A DNA stretch of 64,000 nucleotides from NCBI GenBank assembly GCA_958299035.1, contig CATQJL010000316.1:48791585-48855584 (forward strand), in the 5' to 3' direction. The position numbers were made by a program, and so were the translations under genes. Every line of letters begins with the position of its first letter. Position 1 is the first letter of the stretch. Of the stretch, positions 49,501-59,810 are shown piece after piece. This stretch comes from Cylicocyclus nassatus (Eukaryota > Nematoda > Chromadorea > Rhabditida > Strongylidae). Under the pieces are notes generated by a model. The model did no database searches, was not told the DNA's origin, and saw only the letters and a list, made by a program, of their open reading frames with translations.

Positions 49501-52500
49501 TCATACAAAAGCTGGAAAATGCGGTTCGTACAGCTTCTCGCTCCTGTTCAACATGTTCATAGTGAAGGGTAGTGGGAATACCTACGGATCAGTGGCGTAC
49601 CGAGGGGGGGGGCGGGGGGGGCGCGCGCCCCCCCCGAGAACGGGTCGCGAAATTTTTGAAAGTTACTTACATGCGTTATAAAAATGTGCAAATGACTTGT
49701 TTATTTTTGTAAACGATTAAAATAATTTTTTAAATTTTTTAAAAATTCAAATTAGCCTTATAAAAAAATTTTTTTCGGGGGCGTGGCTGACGCCACGCCC
49801 CCTTTTCCCAGATTTTAGGGGTTGGGGGCCCGCAGAATTGTTGAGAAGCCCCCCTAAAATTTTTTCGGAGTGCGTGGCTAACGCCACGCACCTCCATTTA
49901 AAAATTTTTTTTGCCGCGCCCCCCCCGAGCCGAAATCCTGGGTACGCCACTGCTACGGATAGGTACACAATGTGAAATCCAGGTTTCTGGAGTCTCGAAA
50001 TATAAAGCTTTCTTTTGAGCTGCGATCCCCTTCCCAGCGGGGAGGTTAGTGCATGCGGCCCTTAGGTATGGGTTTGTTGGGGGGGGGGGGGGGAGGGGGA
50101 GAGGCTTTTAGGGCAGTACTTTCTAGAACCTGTCTATAAGCTTCCTACAGGGCAGTTTCTTTTTTGTAAAGGTCGGTCTGTAGGGACTTGTAACTTCTCA
50201 ACACATCGGTCTATTAATGGTCCATAGGTCCTTTTCTTCTTATAATTACCTGCCTGCAGCGGCGCATGGTATCCTATTTTCAGGTGTATAAGCCGCGGGG
50301 TGGTCCTAGCTTACATCGACCAGCCCGAACACATCAATGGATTTCGCATCCAGAAAACCCTACACCGTGCTGCGTATTGCCCGAAAGAATCGTGCGGCAT
50401 AAGGATCGCTTTTTCAAACACAATGAAGCGGCTGAGCAGCTTGGGCGAAAATTCGAAAAAGTGCGGCTTATACACCTGAAAATAGGGTAGTTAGTCTCTA
50501 ATATATTGGTTTGTGGGGATGAAAGATATGTTTAGCAGCTCATAGCTTTTCTTGTTCTCAAAATATTAGCTTGTAGTATACATAGGGCGGTTGCTTCCTA
50601 TGATACTAGTCTCCAAATGGCTCTTAGGGCATTTTTTGTAAGTTGGTTTGATTTGAAGGGCAATTTCTTCTTGAAAAGTTATGTACGGCCCACAGGGCAA
50701 CCTTTCCTCGAAGTGAAGGTCCGTAAGCGGCTCATAGATTCCTTTTTCATGGTCAGTTTGAAAATATTCTTTTTCTGAAAAATATCGGTTCGTAAGCAGC
50801 AGCAGGGCAGTTACTCAAAAATGAGGATGTGTATGCGGCCCATAGGGCACTTCCTTTTCCTTCTAATGACTGATTACCGTCCGCGGGCGGCCCCTAGGGC
50901 AGGCTTTTCCGTCTGAGCGGCCCATACGGCTTCCTTGCAATATTGGTTTGCGGGGGGGGGGGGGGAAGGGTGTATGACAGATTTATCCCAGACTTATAAT
51001 ATTATTTGTGGTTCGTGTATGACAGATTTATCCCAGACTTATAATATTATTTGTGGTTCGAAGGGCAGTATTTTCTCAGATTACCACTCTATAGGAGGAC
51101 AGCTCTGACGTATATCGCTCTGTAGGCATTACGGGAGCGGTGTTCATTCACAAAAAGTGGTCTGTAGGCGACACGTAGGGCATGAGAAAAGATGCTTTTT
51201 CTCGCTGCCGTAATTTGTCGGGAACTAAGGTATATTTTTGAGTGTTTAGCTAACGATAAGTTATTGTAGACTACATCGTTGTTTCGAACGACTGCTTGGT
51301 GACTTCCAATGGAAAATGGTGAAAAAAATTTGGCTCAAAGAAATTTTTTAAAAGGTCAAACGATATCGTCTAATCAGCAAAGAGGATTTTTGGAAGAGAG
51401 TCAAAGGTCATTGTTAATCAGTCTCATGTTTTTCGGAACTAACTTCAGAAAAGGTATAGAACGTAGAGGTAATTGTGGTGACAAGATATAGAACGTAGAG
51501 GTAATTGTGGTGACAATTATTCGGCTAAAATGTATTGCCCGAACCCATTTGCAAGCGGCCCTTAGGGTCGCTAGTTTCAAATAACAAAAAGGAGCAGGTA
51601 AGTTATCCAACAGATACGCGAAAAGTGCAGACAAATTTAGGAAGTTGCGTAGTATCACAGCACTTTTCTCAGCATAGCCCTGCTAGAAAGATTTACGGTG
51701 CACAAGGAGCACCATTTTCGTAATCAGCGGGTCGGAAAACCTTTAGCGAGCGAAGTTTCCGTTGAACCCAAAACATCAATATTCTAACCAGAATTAGTCG
51801 GTAGCCTTCGAAGCCTGAATCGCGAGAACATCAGAGGGCCCGAATTTTTTGGAAAACTTGCGTATAGAAGTTATGCCTGCTGATTACGGAACATACACCT
51901 GCTCTGCTGAAAGACATGGATTTTTTCAAAATTCACTGGCCTATCTTGCTCTCTGGAAAAGAGATCGCCCGATAACCGTTAGCAGGTGATACTCTACGGG
52001 GACAGTTCTATCGAGCTTACTAGAGTCTTCCACGTTTTTTTTTCGCTGCCTTACACCACTGCGAAAATCCATTCCAAAATCAAGTACGAAATGGCACGAT
52101 AATGTGGTATATCATAAGAGTCGCCTTGCGCTGAGAATTCCGTTTTTTTCGAAGTCATATTTTATACAATCTGAAGGAAGTTATGAAGAAAAAACGAAGA
52201 AAACGCGGATCGCCGGTTTTTACGTTTTCTACCGAATAATTAGTGTGGGTATGTGCATACTCTCATCGTTAGTAAGATTGAAAAACTATTAAATCAAACT
52301 TACAGCTCTAAATCGGTAACCCGTGCGAAAATCATTGTCGACGAAGGGGGAGCCTTCATCAACTAGACCACGAGCTCTAGGAGCTTCCGCTGGGAAATCT
52401 GGGTCGACATGGCTGTCGAACGGTACAACATTTGTCGCGAGCGGAAGGTAACGTGTTCGCCTAAATTAGGAAAAGGATAAGTTACGGTATTGGACAAGAA

Positions 52501-54378
52501 ACTATGTGATTACGGTGAGAAAAATGCTGGTCCACGCTGTCTTTCTTGCACGTCGATGGACATCAATGGCGTCCGGAGTGACATGCTGGGACGGTATGGT
52601 CGTTGTTCCTCATCCGTATCACTTTGATGGGAAATTGGCTGCAACTTCTGCTTGTTTTTGAGCAAAGGCGGTCTCCGTTCACTTCCTGGACGAGTATCGA
52701 TAGATATTTGAAGTTGCTGCTGATTTTGAGCAGAAGAGTCATCAAAAGGTGTGGTAAGAGATGGCTTTTGTTGCAACTTATGCTGCAGGGTTAAGGGAGA
52801 TTGTTCTCGATCGAGAGGAGGACTGTGACGGGATGGCTCCGACTGAATCTTGGGCTGGATGCTGATGGAAGAAAGTTTACCAGTAGGCCTTGGAGATAGC
52901 GGTCGTTGTTGGAGTTTGTCTTCTACATTAGAAGATGATCCTTGCTGATTTTCGTGATCGCCAGATTTTGATGCCTCTTCAGACTCAGGCTGTTTAGAAG
53001 AAGACGACTCGTCGGAGGGGCTCTGAGATGATGGTCTCTCGGTTATTTTGCGTAGCATCTCAGAATGAGATGGTCCCTTCTCGATTCCAAGAGGAACTTT
53101 CGGATCAGGTGCAGCTGTGTGGTCCTCTGGCTGCTGGCTGGAGGATGAATGATCGTCGCTGGGACTAGGGAGTGGCCTCTGCTCAATCTTCTTCTTCATT
53201 TCGGAAGTAGTAGGCCCTTGTTCAATCCCGACCGGAATATTATGTTGTTCCATATCATGCTCAGCTTGGGATTGAATTTTGGAGAGAGGCATTTCTCTCT
53301 CAACTTCAAAACTACTGTTTGATGACGATTGTTTCGCTTCCTGCTGAGTACTAGTATGTGCCGCACCTTTTTCAAAGAGATGATCCGAGTTCGGCCTTTG
53401 GTCTATTTTGTCCTGCAATTCAGAATCAGTGCGTCCTTGTTGTATTCCAAGAGGAATTTTAGGGTTGGTTGTTGTGCTAGAAGATGAAGCATCCTTGCTC
53501 GACTTAGATTCAGATCTTTGCTGAATTTTCTCCTTCATTTCGGACGGAGACGGGCCTTGCTCAATTCCGATGGGAGCAGTGTGAGCGGATGTTCCAGGCG
53601 GAGTTTTGGGGTGAGAGTTGGAAGGAGATGAACTATCGTCTTCACTGTCTGAACGATGCTGACTTTCTCGCTGGATGTTGGATGGCGTAACGGCGAATTG
53701 GCGATTGTAGAGCACCGGATCCGGTGGGGCTGGCGGGCCTACCTACAAACCTCAATTCGGGCAAATACATGATATAGCTAATAAATTAAACTTTCGCTAT
53801 GTTTGGGCTTGTGGTCCCACTTCCCTTCATCGCCAAATATCGCAGCTGCGGCTTGATCGTCCAATGCGTTCGGGGAAGGTTCCCTCACAGCCCGGCGACG
53901 TCTACAGAATCGAGATCAACATTTTACCTAGCATCGTCAATTCGTTGGCCGCACGGACTGCTCAAACGCTGCGGACCATGCGCGGCGCTTCTGAATTGTC
54001 GCGAGAGCTACTGGGACAAGCGTTTTACCTCGGGCGCGTGCTCCGTAGTGATGTCCAGTCCGTGCGGTCGACAAATCAACTATGAAAGACAAAACTTGCC
54101 TCCGTCCGATGAACATATCTGTTCTCTTTAGCGAGAGCACATGCTCTTCCTGCTCGTTGTTTCTATCATAAATTGGTGTTGAAATCATCTCCACTGGGGC
54201 AAATATAAACTCCCTTGGGTACCTACGAAATAGTGTAGCGTTGGAAATCAGTGTTTGAATGGTCTTGAAAAGTGGCTTACCAAGGCTCTACAGGTTTTGT
54301 TGTAGCAGAATCGAGAATTTCACCATTCACCAGCCACTCGCAGAGAACAAGCAGAAGCAAGGAAAATAACGAATCCAT
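40371..54378 (-). CDS. Predicted secreted repeat-containing protein, six exons, unidentified
   Basis: Exons are 54378-54281, 54222-54029, 53738-52514, 52460-52304, 40593-40471 and 40391-40371. Together they give 606 codons including the stop, all in phase. Exon 1 starts MDSLFSLLLLVLCEWLVNGE, a clear signal peptide. Exon 2 is ordinary globular sequence (PREFIFAPVEMISTPIYDRN). Exon 3 is a long Ser/Gln/Pro-rich region with four copies of a P-x-G-I-E/Q-x-G repeat. Exon 4 (RTRYLPLATNVVPFDSHVDP) and exon 5 (RTYEIGGRGRLRAGYIYDPL) look conserved. The intron between exons 4 and 5 is about 11.7 kb and full of transposons. No membrane segment follows the signal peptide, so secretion is inferred. The last exon and the 53738 acceptor are least certain; the GC-rich 53800-54028 intron could hide another exon. 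I do not recognise the family. Confidence 0.7.
41850..42790 (-). repeat. Interspersed repeat copy, inverted partner of 51.5-52.3 kb
   Basis: The minus strand here shares long stretches with the plus strand at about 51540-52270. In one pair, both translate to SNNKKEQVSYPTDTRKVQT (42.7 kb and 51.6 kb). In another, both contain YHKS-x-L and a S-K-S-Y-F-like stretch (42.2 kb and 52.1 kb). Different frames carry the match in different places, so the repeat is not a working gene. Confidence 0.75.
42936..43644. mobile_element. 709-bp palindromic mariner-like element (TTAGGTCGTTCCGAAAG ends)
   Basis: It starts TTAGGTCGTTCCGAAAGTTC and ends with the complement, flanked by TA. The inverted similarity runs almost to the middle (arms of about 320 bp, spacer about 60 bp), so the whole element is one foldback. 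Its termini match those at 55731, 58925 and a partial end at 58376, defining one family. No transposase is encoded. Confidence 0.9.
44004..44430. mobile_element. 427-bp hAT-like MITE with 8-bp duplication ATGTTAGT
   Basis: ATGTTAGT occurs at 43996-44003 and 44431-44438. Between them the ends read CCAATGGCGTACC...GGTACGCCACT. Two internal hairpins occur: CAGTCCTCTGAGGGG against its complement near 44030, and TTGAACAATTCTT against AAGAATTGTTCAA near 44100-44165. An 8-bp duplication is typical of hAT transposons. Confidence 0.9.
45230..46110. repeat. Degenerate minisatellite, block 1 (CCCATAGGGCAG family)
   Basis: Units of roughly 40-45 bp recur with strong divergence. The core is TCGGTCTGTAAGCGGC followed by CCATAGGGCAGTTCTTTC. 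Variants here include GTCTGTAGGCGGCCCATTGG, CTCCCTATGGGGCAGTTTCT and GTCTGCCCATAGGCAGC. There are no coding features. A second, larger block lies at about 48405-51190. Confidence 0.8.
46212..46320. mobile_element. 109-bp palindromic MITE with TTA duplication
   Basis: GGCTGCGTTCATACTGA...TCAGTGTGAACGCAGCC forms a near-perfect hairpin through most of the element (GGGAACAGTTCCAGCAC pairs with GTGCTGGAATTGTTCCC). TTA flanks it at 46209-46211 and 46321-46323. Confidence 0.9.
46324..46547. mobile_element. 224-bp palindromic MITE sharing a TTA with its neighbour
   Basis: The ends GGCCTTGGGCAGAGTTCACG and CGTGAACTCTGTTCGAGGCC are inverted, and pairing continues inward (GCGATTTCAT/ATGAAATCGC; GCATGCCTGTCTTCTTG against CAAGAAGATCGGCATGC). 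The left TTA (46321-46323) is the right TTA of the previous element; the right copy is 46548-46550. Confidence 0.9.
46743..47146. mobile_element. TTAA-flanked MITE, copy 2
   Basis: The ends AGGCAGTGTTCGGGCA and TGCCCGGACACTGCCT are flanked by TTAA (46739-46742 and 47147-47150). The plus ORF over this element (46851-47150) ends exactly inside the right terminal repeat and is spurious. Confidence 0.88.
48976..50065. mobile_element. Foldback element containing a nested hAT-like MITE
   Basis: GGGCCGCATGCACTAAC at the left end pairs with GTTAGTGCATGCGGCCC at the right end, each next to TTA. The arms continue through GATCGCAGCT...AGCTGCGATC and TACCCTTCACTATGAACATG against CATGTTCATAGTGAAGGGTA. 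The right arm is split by the 363-bp element at 49590-49952. Without it the foldback would be about 720 bp. Confidence 0.88.
49590..49952. mobile_element. 363-bp hAT-like MITE with 8-bp duplication CTACGGAT
   Basis: CAGTGGCGTACC...GGTACGCCACTG is flanked by CTACGGAT at 49582-49589 and 49953-49960. The interior is AT- and G/C-homopolymer-rich with repeated ACGCCACGC motifs. Same family as 44004-44430. Removing it and one duplication restores the host foldback arm, whose other arm reads ATCCGTA at this point. Confidence 0.93.
50273..50486. mobile_element. 214-bp MITE with 24-bp perfect terminal inverted repeats
   Basis: CCTATTTTCAGGTGTATAAG at 50273 continues CCGC and is perfectly repeated in reverse at 50463-50486. 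The interior gives an open plus frame (50266-50490) with no recognisable motif. Because the frame runs through both inverted ends, it is best read as chance. Confidence 0.85.
51540..52270 (+). repeat. Interspersed repeat copy, inverted partner of 41.9-42.8 kb
   Basis: See the 41850-42790 entry. This copy lies directly next to exon 4 of the secreted protein gene (52304). Just before it, a 27-nt unit (ATAGAACGTAGAGGTAATTG...) is tandemly duplicated at about 51456-51515. Confidence 0.75.
52304..53738 (-). CDS. Repeat-bearing exon 3 and exon 4 of the secreted protein
   Basis: Exon 3 (53738-52514, 1,225 nt) contains four units of the pattern P-[ILV]-G-I-[EQ]-x-G-x-x-x-S-E-[ML]-x-x-K-I-x-x-R. They lie near 53575, 53460, 53245 and 53100, spaced unevenly by Ser/Gln/His-rich linkers. 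Two weaker relatives follow (DKLQQRPLSP, HKLQQKPSLT). Exon 4 (52460-52304) joins in phase 2 and loses the low complexity. Codon use is regular and there are no stops over 1.2 kb. Confidence 0.8.
54029..54378 (-). CDS. Signal-peptide exon 1 and exon 2 of the secreted protein
   Basis: Exon 1 is 98 nt with a run of leucines and a likely cleavage after N-G or G-E. The donor TTG|GTAAGC and acceptor TTTCGTAG (54223) rebuild a Trp codon. Exon 2 ends CGA G|GTAAAA, phase 1, which matches the start of exon 3 at 53738. Confidence 0.75.
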
Positions 54379-54659
54379 CTCAAAGTCCAGATATCAGGGA
54401 ATAGCGCAGATTCAAACAAAGGTGAAAGTGTAGATGAGTAGGCTAATAAATTTAAGAGCTCGTTAGAAGTTCGATTTTGAAAACACATTGATCTACCATC
54501 TCGCGTTAAGGGAGGACAGATCAATCCAAAAGTCATGCTTGATAATCGGGTGAAGAAACACTGAAGACACCCAGCGAATTCAAACGTATTTAGTGACAAG
54601 AATGTAACAAAGACCAAAACTATTCTCAATCCATCCGTTACCTGTGGCGTGATAATGTG

Positions 54660-55720
54660 ATTTGTTTATTTATGTCACTTCTAAATTTTTAACTCTAACT
54701 CAGGAAACAAGATTGCCGACGACATATGTGCAAGACGGGAGTTTGGCTCCAATAATCGAAGTGAAACTTTATGGAAATCGCTTTTACCAAAATAAAGTGT
54801 GCAGCATAGTGAAGCAAGTTTTCGGCCACAACATACTTGGTTGGGAAAATCCAGGAATGTTTGGTAAGAGAATTATCAAATTAAAGGCATGAGTGTGCGC
54901 TACGCAAATTTGTACAAACAGGAGAGTGTGCGGAAGAAAAAACAAAAAGTCGACTTCAGATCAGGTTTGGAACTGTCCTCATCGATTGAATAAAACTACA
55001 TGTTATAAAAGTTTTGCGGAGTTTGGAAAGAGAATCGCCTTGAATTATTTGATTGCCACTTCCGCAGATTTCATATTTTGAAAAATTGACTTTTCACACA
55101 GTTAACGTTCGCAAATCTTTTTCGGCTTGTTGGAAGGAACAATGACGGAAAAAGCTCTGCGATGTGGTAGTGCAAAGCCTCCCCTATACCGCAGAAGTGA
55201 ACTTGTTCGAAAATGCTTTTGTTATCCTCAGTCCCGAAAGACTGTGAAAAATTGAAGTATTAGGTCGATTTGAAAGTCCCTACCTTGTTCAGACCCATGC
55301 AGAAACCACTCAGAATAATGATAGACAACGCCTCAAACAGTTTTTGATGGGGTATGAGTATTTTTGAAAACTCCATTTTCAGTTTTCGGACTAACTTTGA
55401 TAACAGCTGGATAGAATAAACAAAATGCAATACAACGAACCACTTTGGCTTCATCGATTAGGTTTTCAGTATTTCTTAAAATAGTTTTACCAAAAGCCTT
55501 CACTTTTGCGAAGTCGTGAAATACACAACTGCTTCAAACACTGACAAAATTCGGAATTTGAAGCTTCCAAAAACAGTTTATGACTTAACACTGATTTTGC
55601 AGCAACTGAGCGTTTAGCGGTTCGAAATATTGGATTCCAGTTTTCCGTGTACAGCCTGGGACGAGTTTGGAAACAAGAATTATAATGATTTCATCTTCAA
55701 ATAGTATACAAGTCAGGAAG
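54660..55720. other. AT-rich spacer upstream of the secreted protein gene
   Basis: I see no gene, only short ORFs on both strands. The promoter of the minus-strand gene starting at 54378 should be at its left end (54379-54700), but no element stands out. Confidence 0.4.
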
Positions 55721-55730
55721 GAAAAATGTA

Positions 55731-56237
55731 TTAGGTTGTCCCCTAAGTTTTTTCATATTCGGACCTTCAATTCGATTTTTCTCAGGAACTACAGCACCTA
55801 GTAGGCTGCAAATTTTTGGCAGTAATTCTGAGCGAATAAGCTATATAATCACCTACTTGCGGGGAATACAGAAGTGATATAGGCAAAGTTTGAAAATTGA
55901 GCGCATTATTTTTTCTTGGTTTCTAGCCATCAGAAAAACGCAGAAAGTGCATTTATAAATATCCGATGAGGAGAGTATATGCATGAAAAAAAAAGGAAAT
56001 TTGCATAGCTGTTTTGAACTGAGATATGATGATTTTCGTTTTTTCGGAAATTCGGAAAATTTTTTTATTTTGGCTTGGAGCATGTTGCGGATTGGACTTG
56101 GTGCGAACTTTTGAACGCCATCTTGTAGAGCTTACTTTGATCTGTCGAATGGTACCCTGCAATTCATCAGGAGTTCAAGAAGAACTGATTTATGTCCTTG
56201 AAAAATCAGGTATGAAAAGACTTATGGGACAACCTAA
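55731..56237. mobile_element. 507-bp mariner-like element (TTAGGTTGTCCC ends)
   Basis: TTAGGTTGTCCCCTAAGTTTTTTCAT at the left pairs imperfectly with the right end (TCTTTTCATACC is outside the strict pairing; CTTATGGGACAACCTAA is the terminus). TA flanks both ends. Short terminal repeats only; no transposase. Confidence 0.75.
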
Positions 56238-56239
56238 TA

Positions 56240-58920
56240 CATCAGAAAGAGGAGAAGAAGCTGCATCGAATGGCGCCCTAATTGGTCACAGTTTATTGTT
56301 ATGTGAGGATTGGGATGCAAAAATGGATGTGATAGCATCGGAAAAATATTCTCAAAGATTTTGAGAAGCCAGCTTGAGATGCCAAAAAATGGCATTGCAC
56401 TTTGTTTATTCTGTTCTCAATGGTAATTGAAAAACTGAAAATTTATATTTCAAAAAATAGCCAAATTGATGGGAAAAACCATGTATTGGACGCACCAGTT
56501 TTTGAATGTAATGCATAGAGTGAATCTTTGCTCGCAATATCCAAACGAACTAGTGCTTTGAAGCGACAGTGCCAACCTATAGGACCATGAGGTAAGTTAA
56601 CAACTGCACCTATTGAAAAATATCAACCTACAAGAACCTACAATCCACGAAGAATTGCAAGTTCATCTAAAAAAATAAGCAAGCTGTTGTCATAAACGAT
56701 AGCAGCTCAGAAAAATACGATCATTTTGCTTTACCAACAGTATGCACATAATATAGATCGTTGTTTGCACGTAACTGTCATTCAAATTATCAAAAAACAC
56801 AAGATGTTCCCCTACAAGTACGTGAATAACAGTCTGTCAAATGTAGATGACGAATCTAAAGATCAAAAAAATGTTTGGGAGGCGTTGATTGAAGTATGAT
56901 AGATTGGTAACACAAACAAAATTAAATGCAGCCGCATTAGCAACGATGCCTGTAGTGGAGTGGAGTAGTCATTAGCGGAGACAATCAACTTTGATTTATC
57001 AAACTCTTTTGTTTTTGCCACATGCTTTCGCTAGTGGACGAAGGTCGCTCTCTTCAATGCCGCAACTAAGCTGCCACATTGTTCGACGGCGCTGGCCAAG
57101 GGGAATCAAGTTGTGCCGCGCTAGTACTTTTCTATTCGGCATTGGTATCGTGAGATGTGTAATATTTGACTACATTTCAATTGGAATGAGTTCACGAGGT
57201 GCGGTTGCTGGGATAATATAAACTACTAGGCTGTTTTAAAAGTTTTGTCCGATTTTTAGTTGCCATTTTTCGAAGAATTTTACCTTTGTTGCAATATATG
57301 AGTACCATCTACAAGCATTCTTCTTGCTCTTTCCAACGCTTACCGTATCTCGAATAGCTTCCCAATGATGAAATTTCAAGCGCCGAAGTTAAGGTACCAA
57401 AATGCAGCAATCCTCCAGAAAAGTTTCCATAGAGAGAATTTGCAGTGTTTTAAAATAACCTATGTAATATTTTATAATGATTAAGAGTGTTATGGGGTAA
57501 GATAAGGACATTTTTTCTTCTTTATAAAATATGTATTACTTCAAGAATTTTTTTCGAAGTTTGGAAACAAGCTCAGTTATTCATCGAACTACAGCATTCT
57601 ACGTATAAATACAAGTGATATAGTAAAAAATGTAACTGAAGCTGTGGTAAGGCCTCATTGAAAACTCATTAAAAGTGACGAGCTTTTAGGAAACAATCCG
57701 AACTGCCTTTTGAGCATCTTGTTCTAGTGTTTCACGAATAGCAATATTCTCTAATTTTCACTTCGAAAAGTCTGTCAGTTTCGTCACCTATGACATAAGT
57801 TGATGCGAAAGTAATAAATTTTGTTTTACACAACATGCTTCTTGCAAATCACTGAGTATTCTGCAGCAGTTCGTATACCTCTACAAAGCACTCCTTTCTT
57901 CCACATGTTTATCTAGCCATAGGCATCCGAAAAGGATTGTCAGGCCACATTCCGTTACTGGAAAAATGTAGTTTTTCTCAAAAACTGCTTCTGCGGACAA
58001 TAATTTGCGGAAAGCCAAAGTTTTTTTCCGCAGAGGTTTTGGCACCAAAGGAGTGAAGTTTCCGAGCAATTTCTGCCAATCAAGGGAAACGATATAGCAC
58101 TGAAACACTAAGCTACCATTTTTCCTCGTCAAATTCTAAGGCTTCGGCAGTTTTCCGGATGTCTTCAAATCCAATACTGTGAGACCGCAAATGCAAGGCC
58201 TCCACGTACAACTTTCATAGATTGATAAGAAAATATCCTATTCTACGCACATTTAGAATGCGCACGCGATGAGGTAGTACAATGGAAGTATTGCCAAATC
58301 TCATCAAGGCTGAGATCGCATGAAGTATTTCCAAGGCCTAAAGTCTTCTGCCAAAAATCTGCGAATAGCAGATATTAGGTCGCTCCGAAAGTAATTTCGC
58401 TTCTGGGGATGTCCGCGTTACGATAGACGGAGCTAATTCTACAGGGAGCAAAACACTTTTCTCTTTTCCAAAGCTTGTTCTTCGAAGTCTCAATTGATTT
58501 TTTTGATGCTTTTGAATTCCAAATTTATCCTCAAACCACATAGAACAGCGACCGACGAGCAACTCAGGTGCCACTCAATATAGCTTTTCCCCTTTCTAAT
58601 TTTTCCTCTTTCTAACCGGCGTTTTCTTTTCCCGATTCTTAGTCATCGGGGACAAAATCATTATAATCAATTTTTCTGCGCCACGCTGTACGGGAAATAA
58701 TTGAGACTTGATAGACAGAGGACTTATGTCGCTATTAACCTCACCCTTTCTGACGGCGACACTAGCTGCAGCTATGTATATATATGTTATGTGTGGAAGT
58801 GTGCTGCAGATATCCGTGTGGCAATACTTTCGGCGCCATACCATCTAGTCAAGCGATGAAGTACTTTAACGACTTTAAGTTTTCGTCAGTTAAGTTTGTC
58901 TCCGCTGTTTGGCTGTGAAA
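56240..58920. other. Repeat-rich spacer without a supported gene
   Basis: AT-rich sequence. A lone mariner-type end (TTAGGTCGCTCCGAAAG) starts at 58376. A GC-richer patch at 57040-57130 gives a short plus ORF with no recognisable motif. (TA)n-like sequence occurs near 58775. Confidence 0.4.
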
Positions 58921-58924
58921 GATA

Positions 58925-59807
58925 TTAGGTTGTCCCGAAAGTTTTGTCGGTTTTTTTCATCGCTCACCCAAACTCACAGAAAGCCATTCCATGGACGACC
59001 TAGGTACCATTCTATTCAGATTTTTATCCCCTTTCTTACAGCTATATTTGTTTTCTGATCTACGCCGTCTTTGTGATGTTATCGCCATGGCTTTTTGAGC
59101 ACCTCAGCAGTAGCGTCAAATCTTTCCTGAATTTTCAAAATTTTTATACTGATATTAAGGGAGCGCTGGTGACTGTTATGTAGAGCAAACCTTTGGCTAC
59201 ATTTTACTTATTTTAGATCACGTGAGCCTCGTTTATTAAGTCCGTTATGATTATTTATTCAGTAAAAAGCGCGGCTTTTTGAATAAGTTTACCACGTAAA
59301 AGTACCGAAAATTCCAAAAAGCTGATTTTTGAAGCAAATCAAACTTGGTTATGTTGCATAAATAATGTTTAGTAACAATCAAGTTTAAATTCGCAGAAAC
59401 TTCAAAAGTTTTTTTGCTTTTGCTGCAGTTGCGTTTTTCATGACTTTGCTGAAAATCAAGGCCTCCGAAGAAATAATTTTTTTGAGCTAAACACAGCAGA
59501 TTAAGAGAATCAAAAAATATCTCCGTAAAGTCCTGGGATCGCTCTATTTGATACTTACTCAACCCTCTCCGAAACTTTGGAAAGAAATTTTTGAAAAATA
59601 GCCTAACTTCAAGCAGATAAAAATGGCTGGTGAAAAATTTTGGCAATTATCAAAAAAAAGCATACAGGATCGCGGTTCGAAAATGTAACCATAAGAAAGA
59701 GAAGAGAAAGTTGCATCGAATGCACTTTAAAACTCATTCATGTGTTTATTGTGCGTGCTTTTACAGTGGTTTGAAGAAACCGACAAAACTTTCGGGACAA
59801 CCTAATA
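58925..59807. mobile_element. 883-bp mariner-like element (TTAGGTTGTCCCGAAAG ends)
   Basis: The left end TTAGGTTGTCCCGAAAGTTT continues TGTCGG. The right end CCGACAAAACTTTCGGGACAACCTAA is its exact complement over 26 bp. TA flanks both. The interior is AT-rich with frames closed every few dozen codons; no DDE/D transposase. Confidence 0.9.
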
Positions 59808-59810
59808 TAT

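Larger units (their letters stand above)
48405..51190. repeat. Degenerate minisatellite, block 2, with later insertions
   Basis: The same divergent units as block 1 (for example TCTGTAAGCGGCCCATAGGG and GCAGTTCTTTC) run through this interval, interrupted by a foldback (48976-50065) and a MITE (50273-50486). Homopolymeric G tracts occur at about 48920, 50075 and 50952. An exact tandem duplication of a 45-bp unit beginning GTGTATGACAGATTTATCCC lies at about 50970-51060. Confidence 0.8.

Noticed and set aside
53799..54131. Plus-strand ORFs of ordinary composition opposite the secreted protein gene
   Set aside because: They overlap exon 2 and the following intron of the minus-strand gene, whose signal peptide and phases are better supported. 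A hidden exon here is still possible.
58338..58574. Possible mariner transposase fragment beside a TTAGGTCGCTCCGAAAG end
   Set aside because: The short minus frame has no recognisable mariner motif and no opposite terminus was found.
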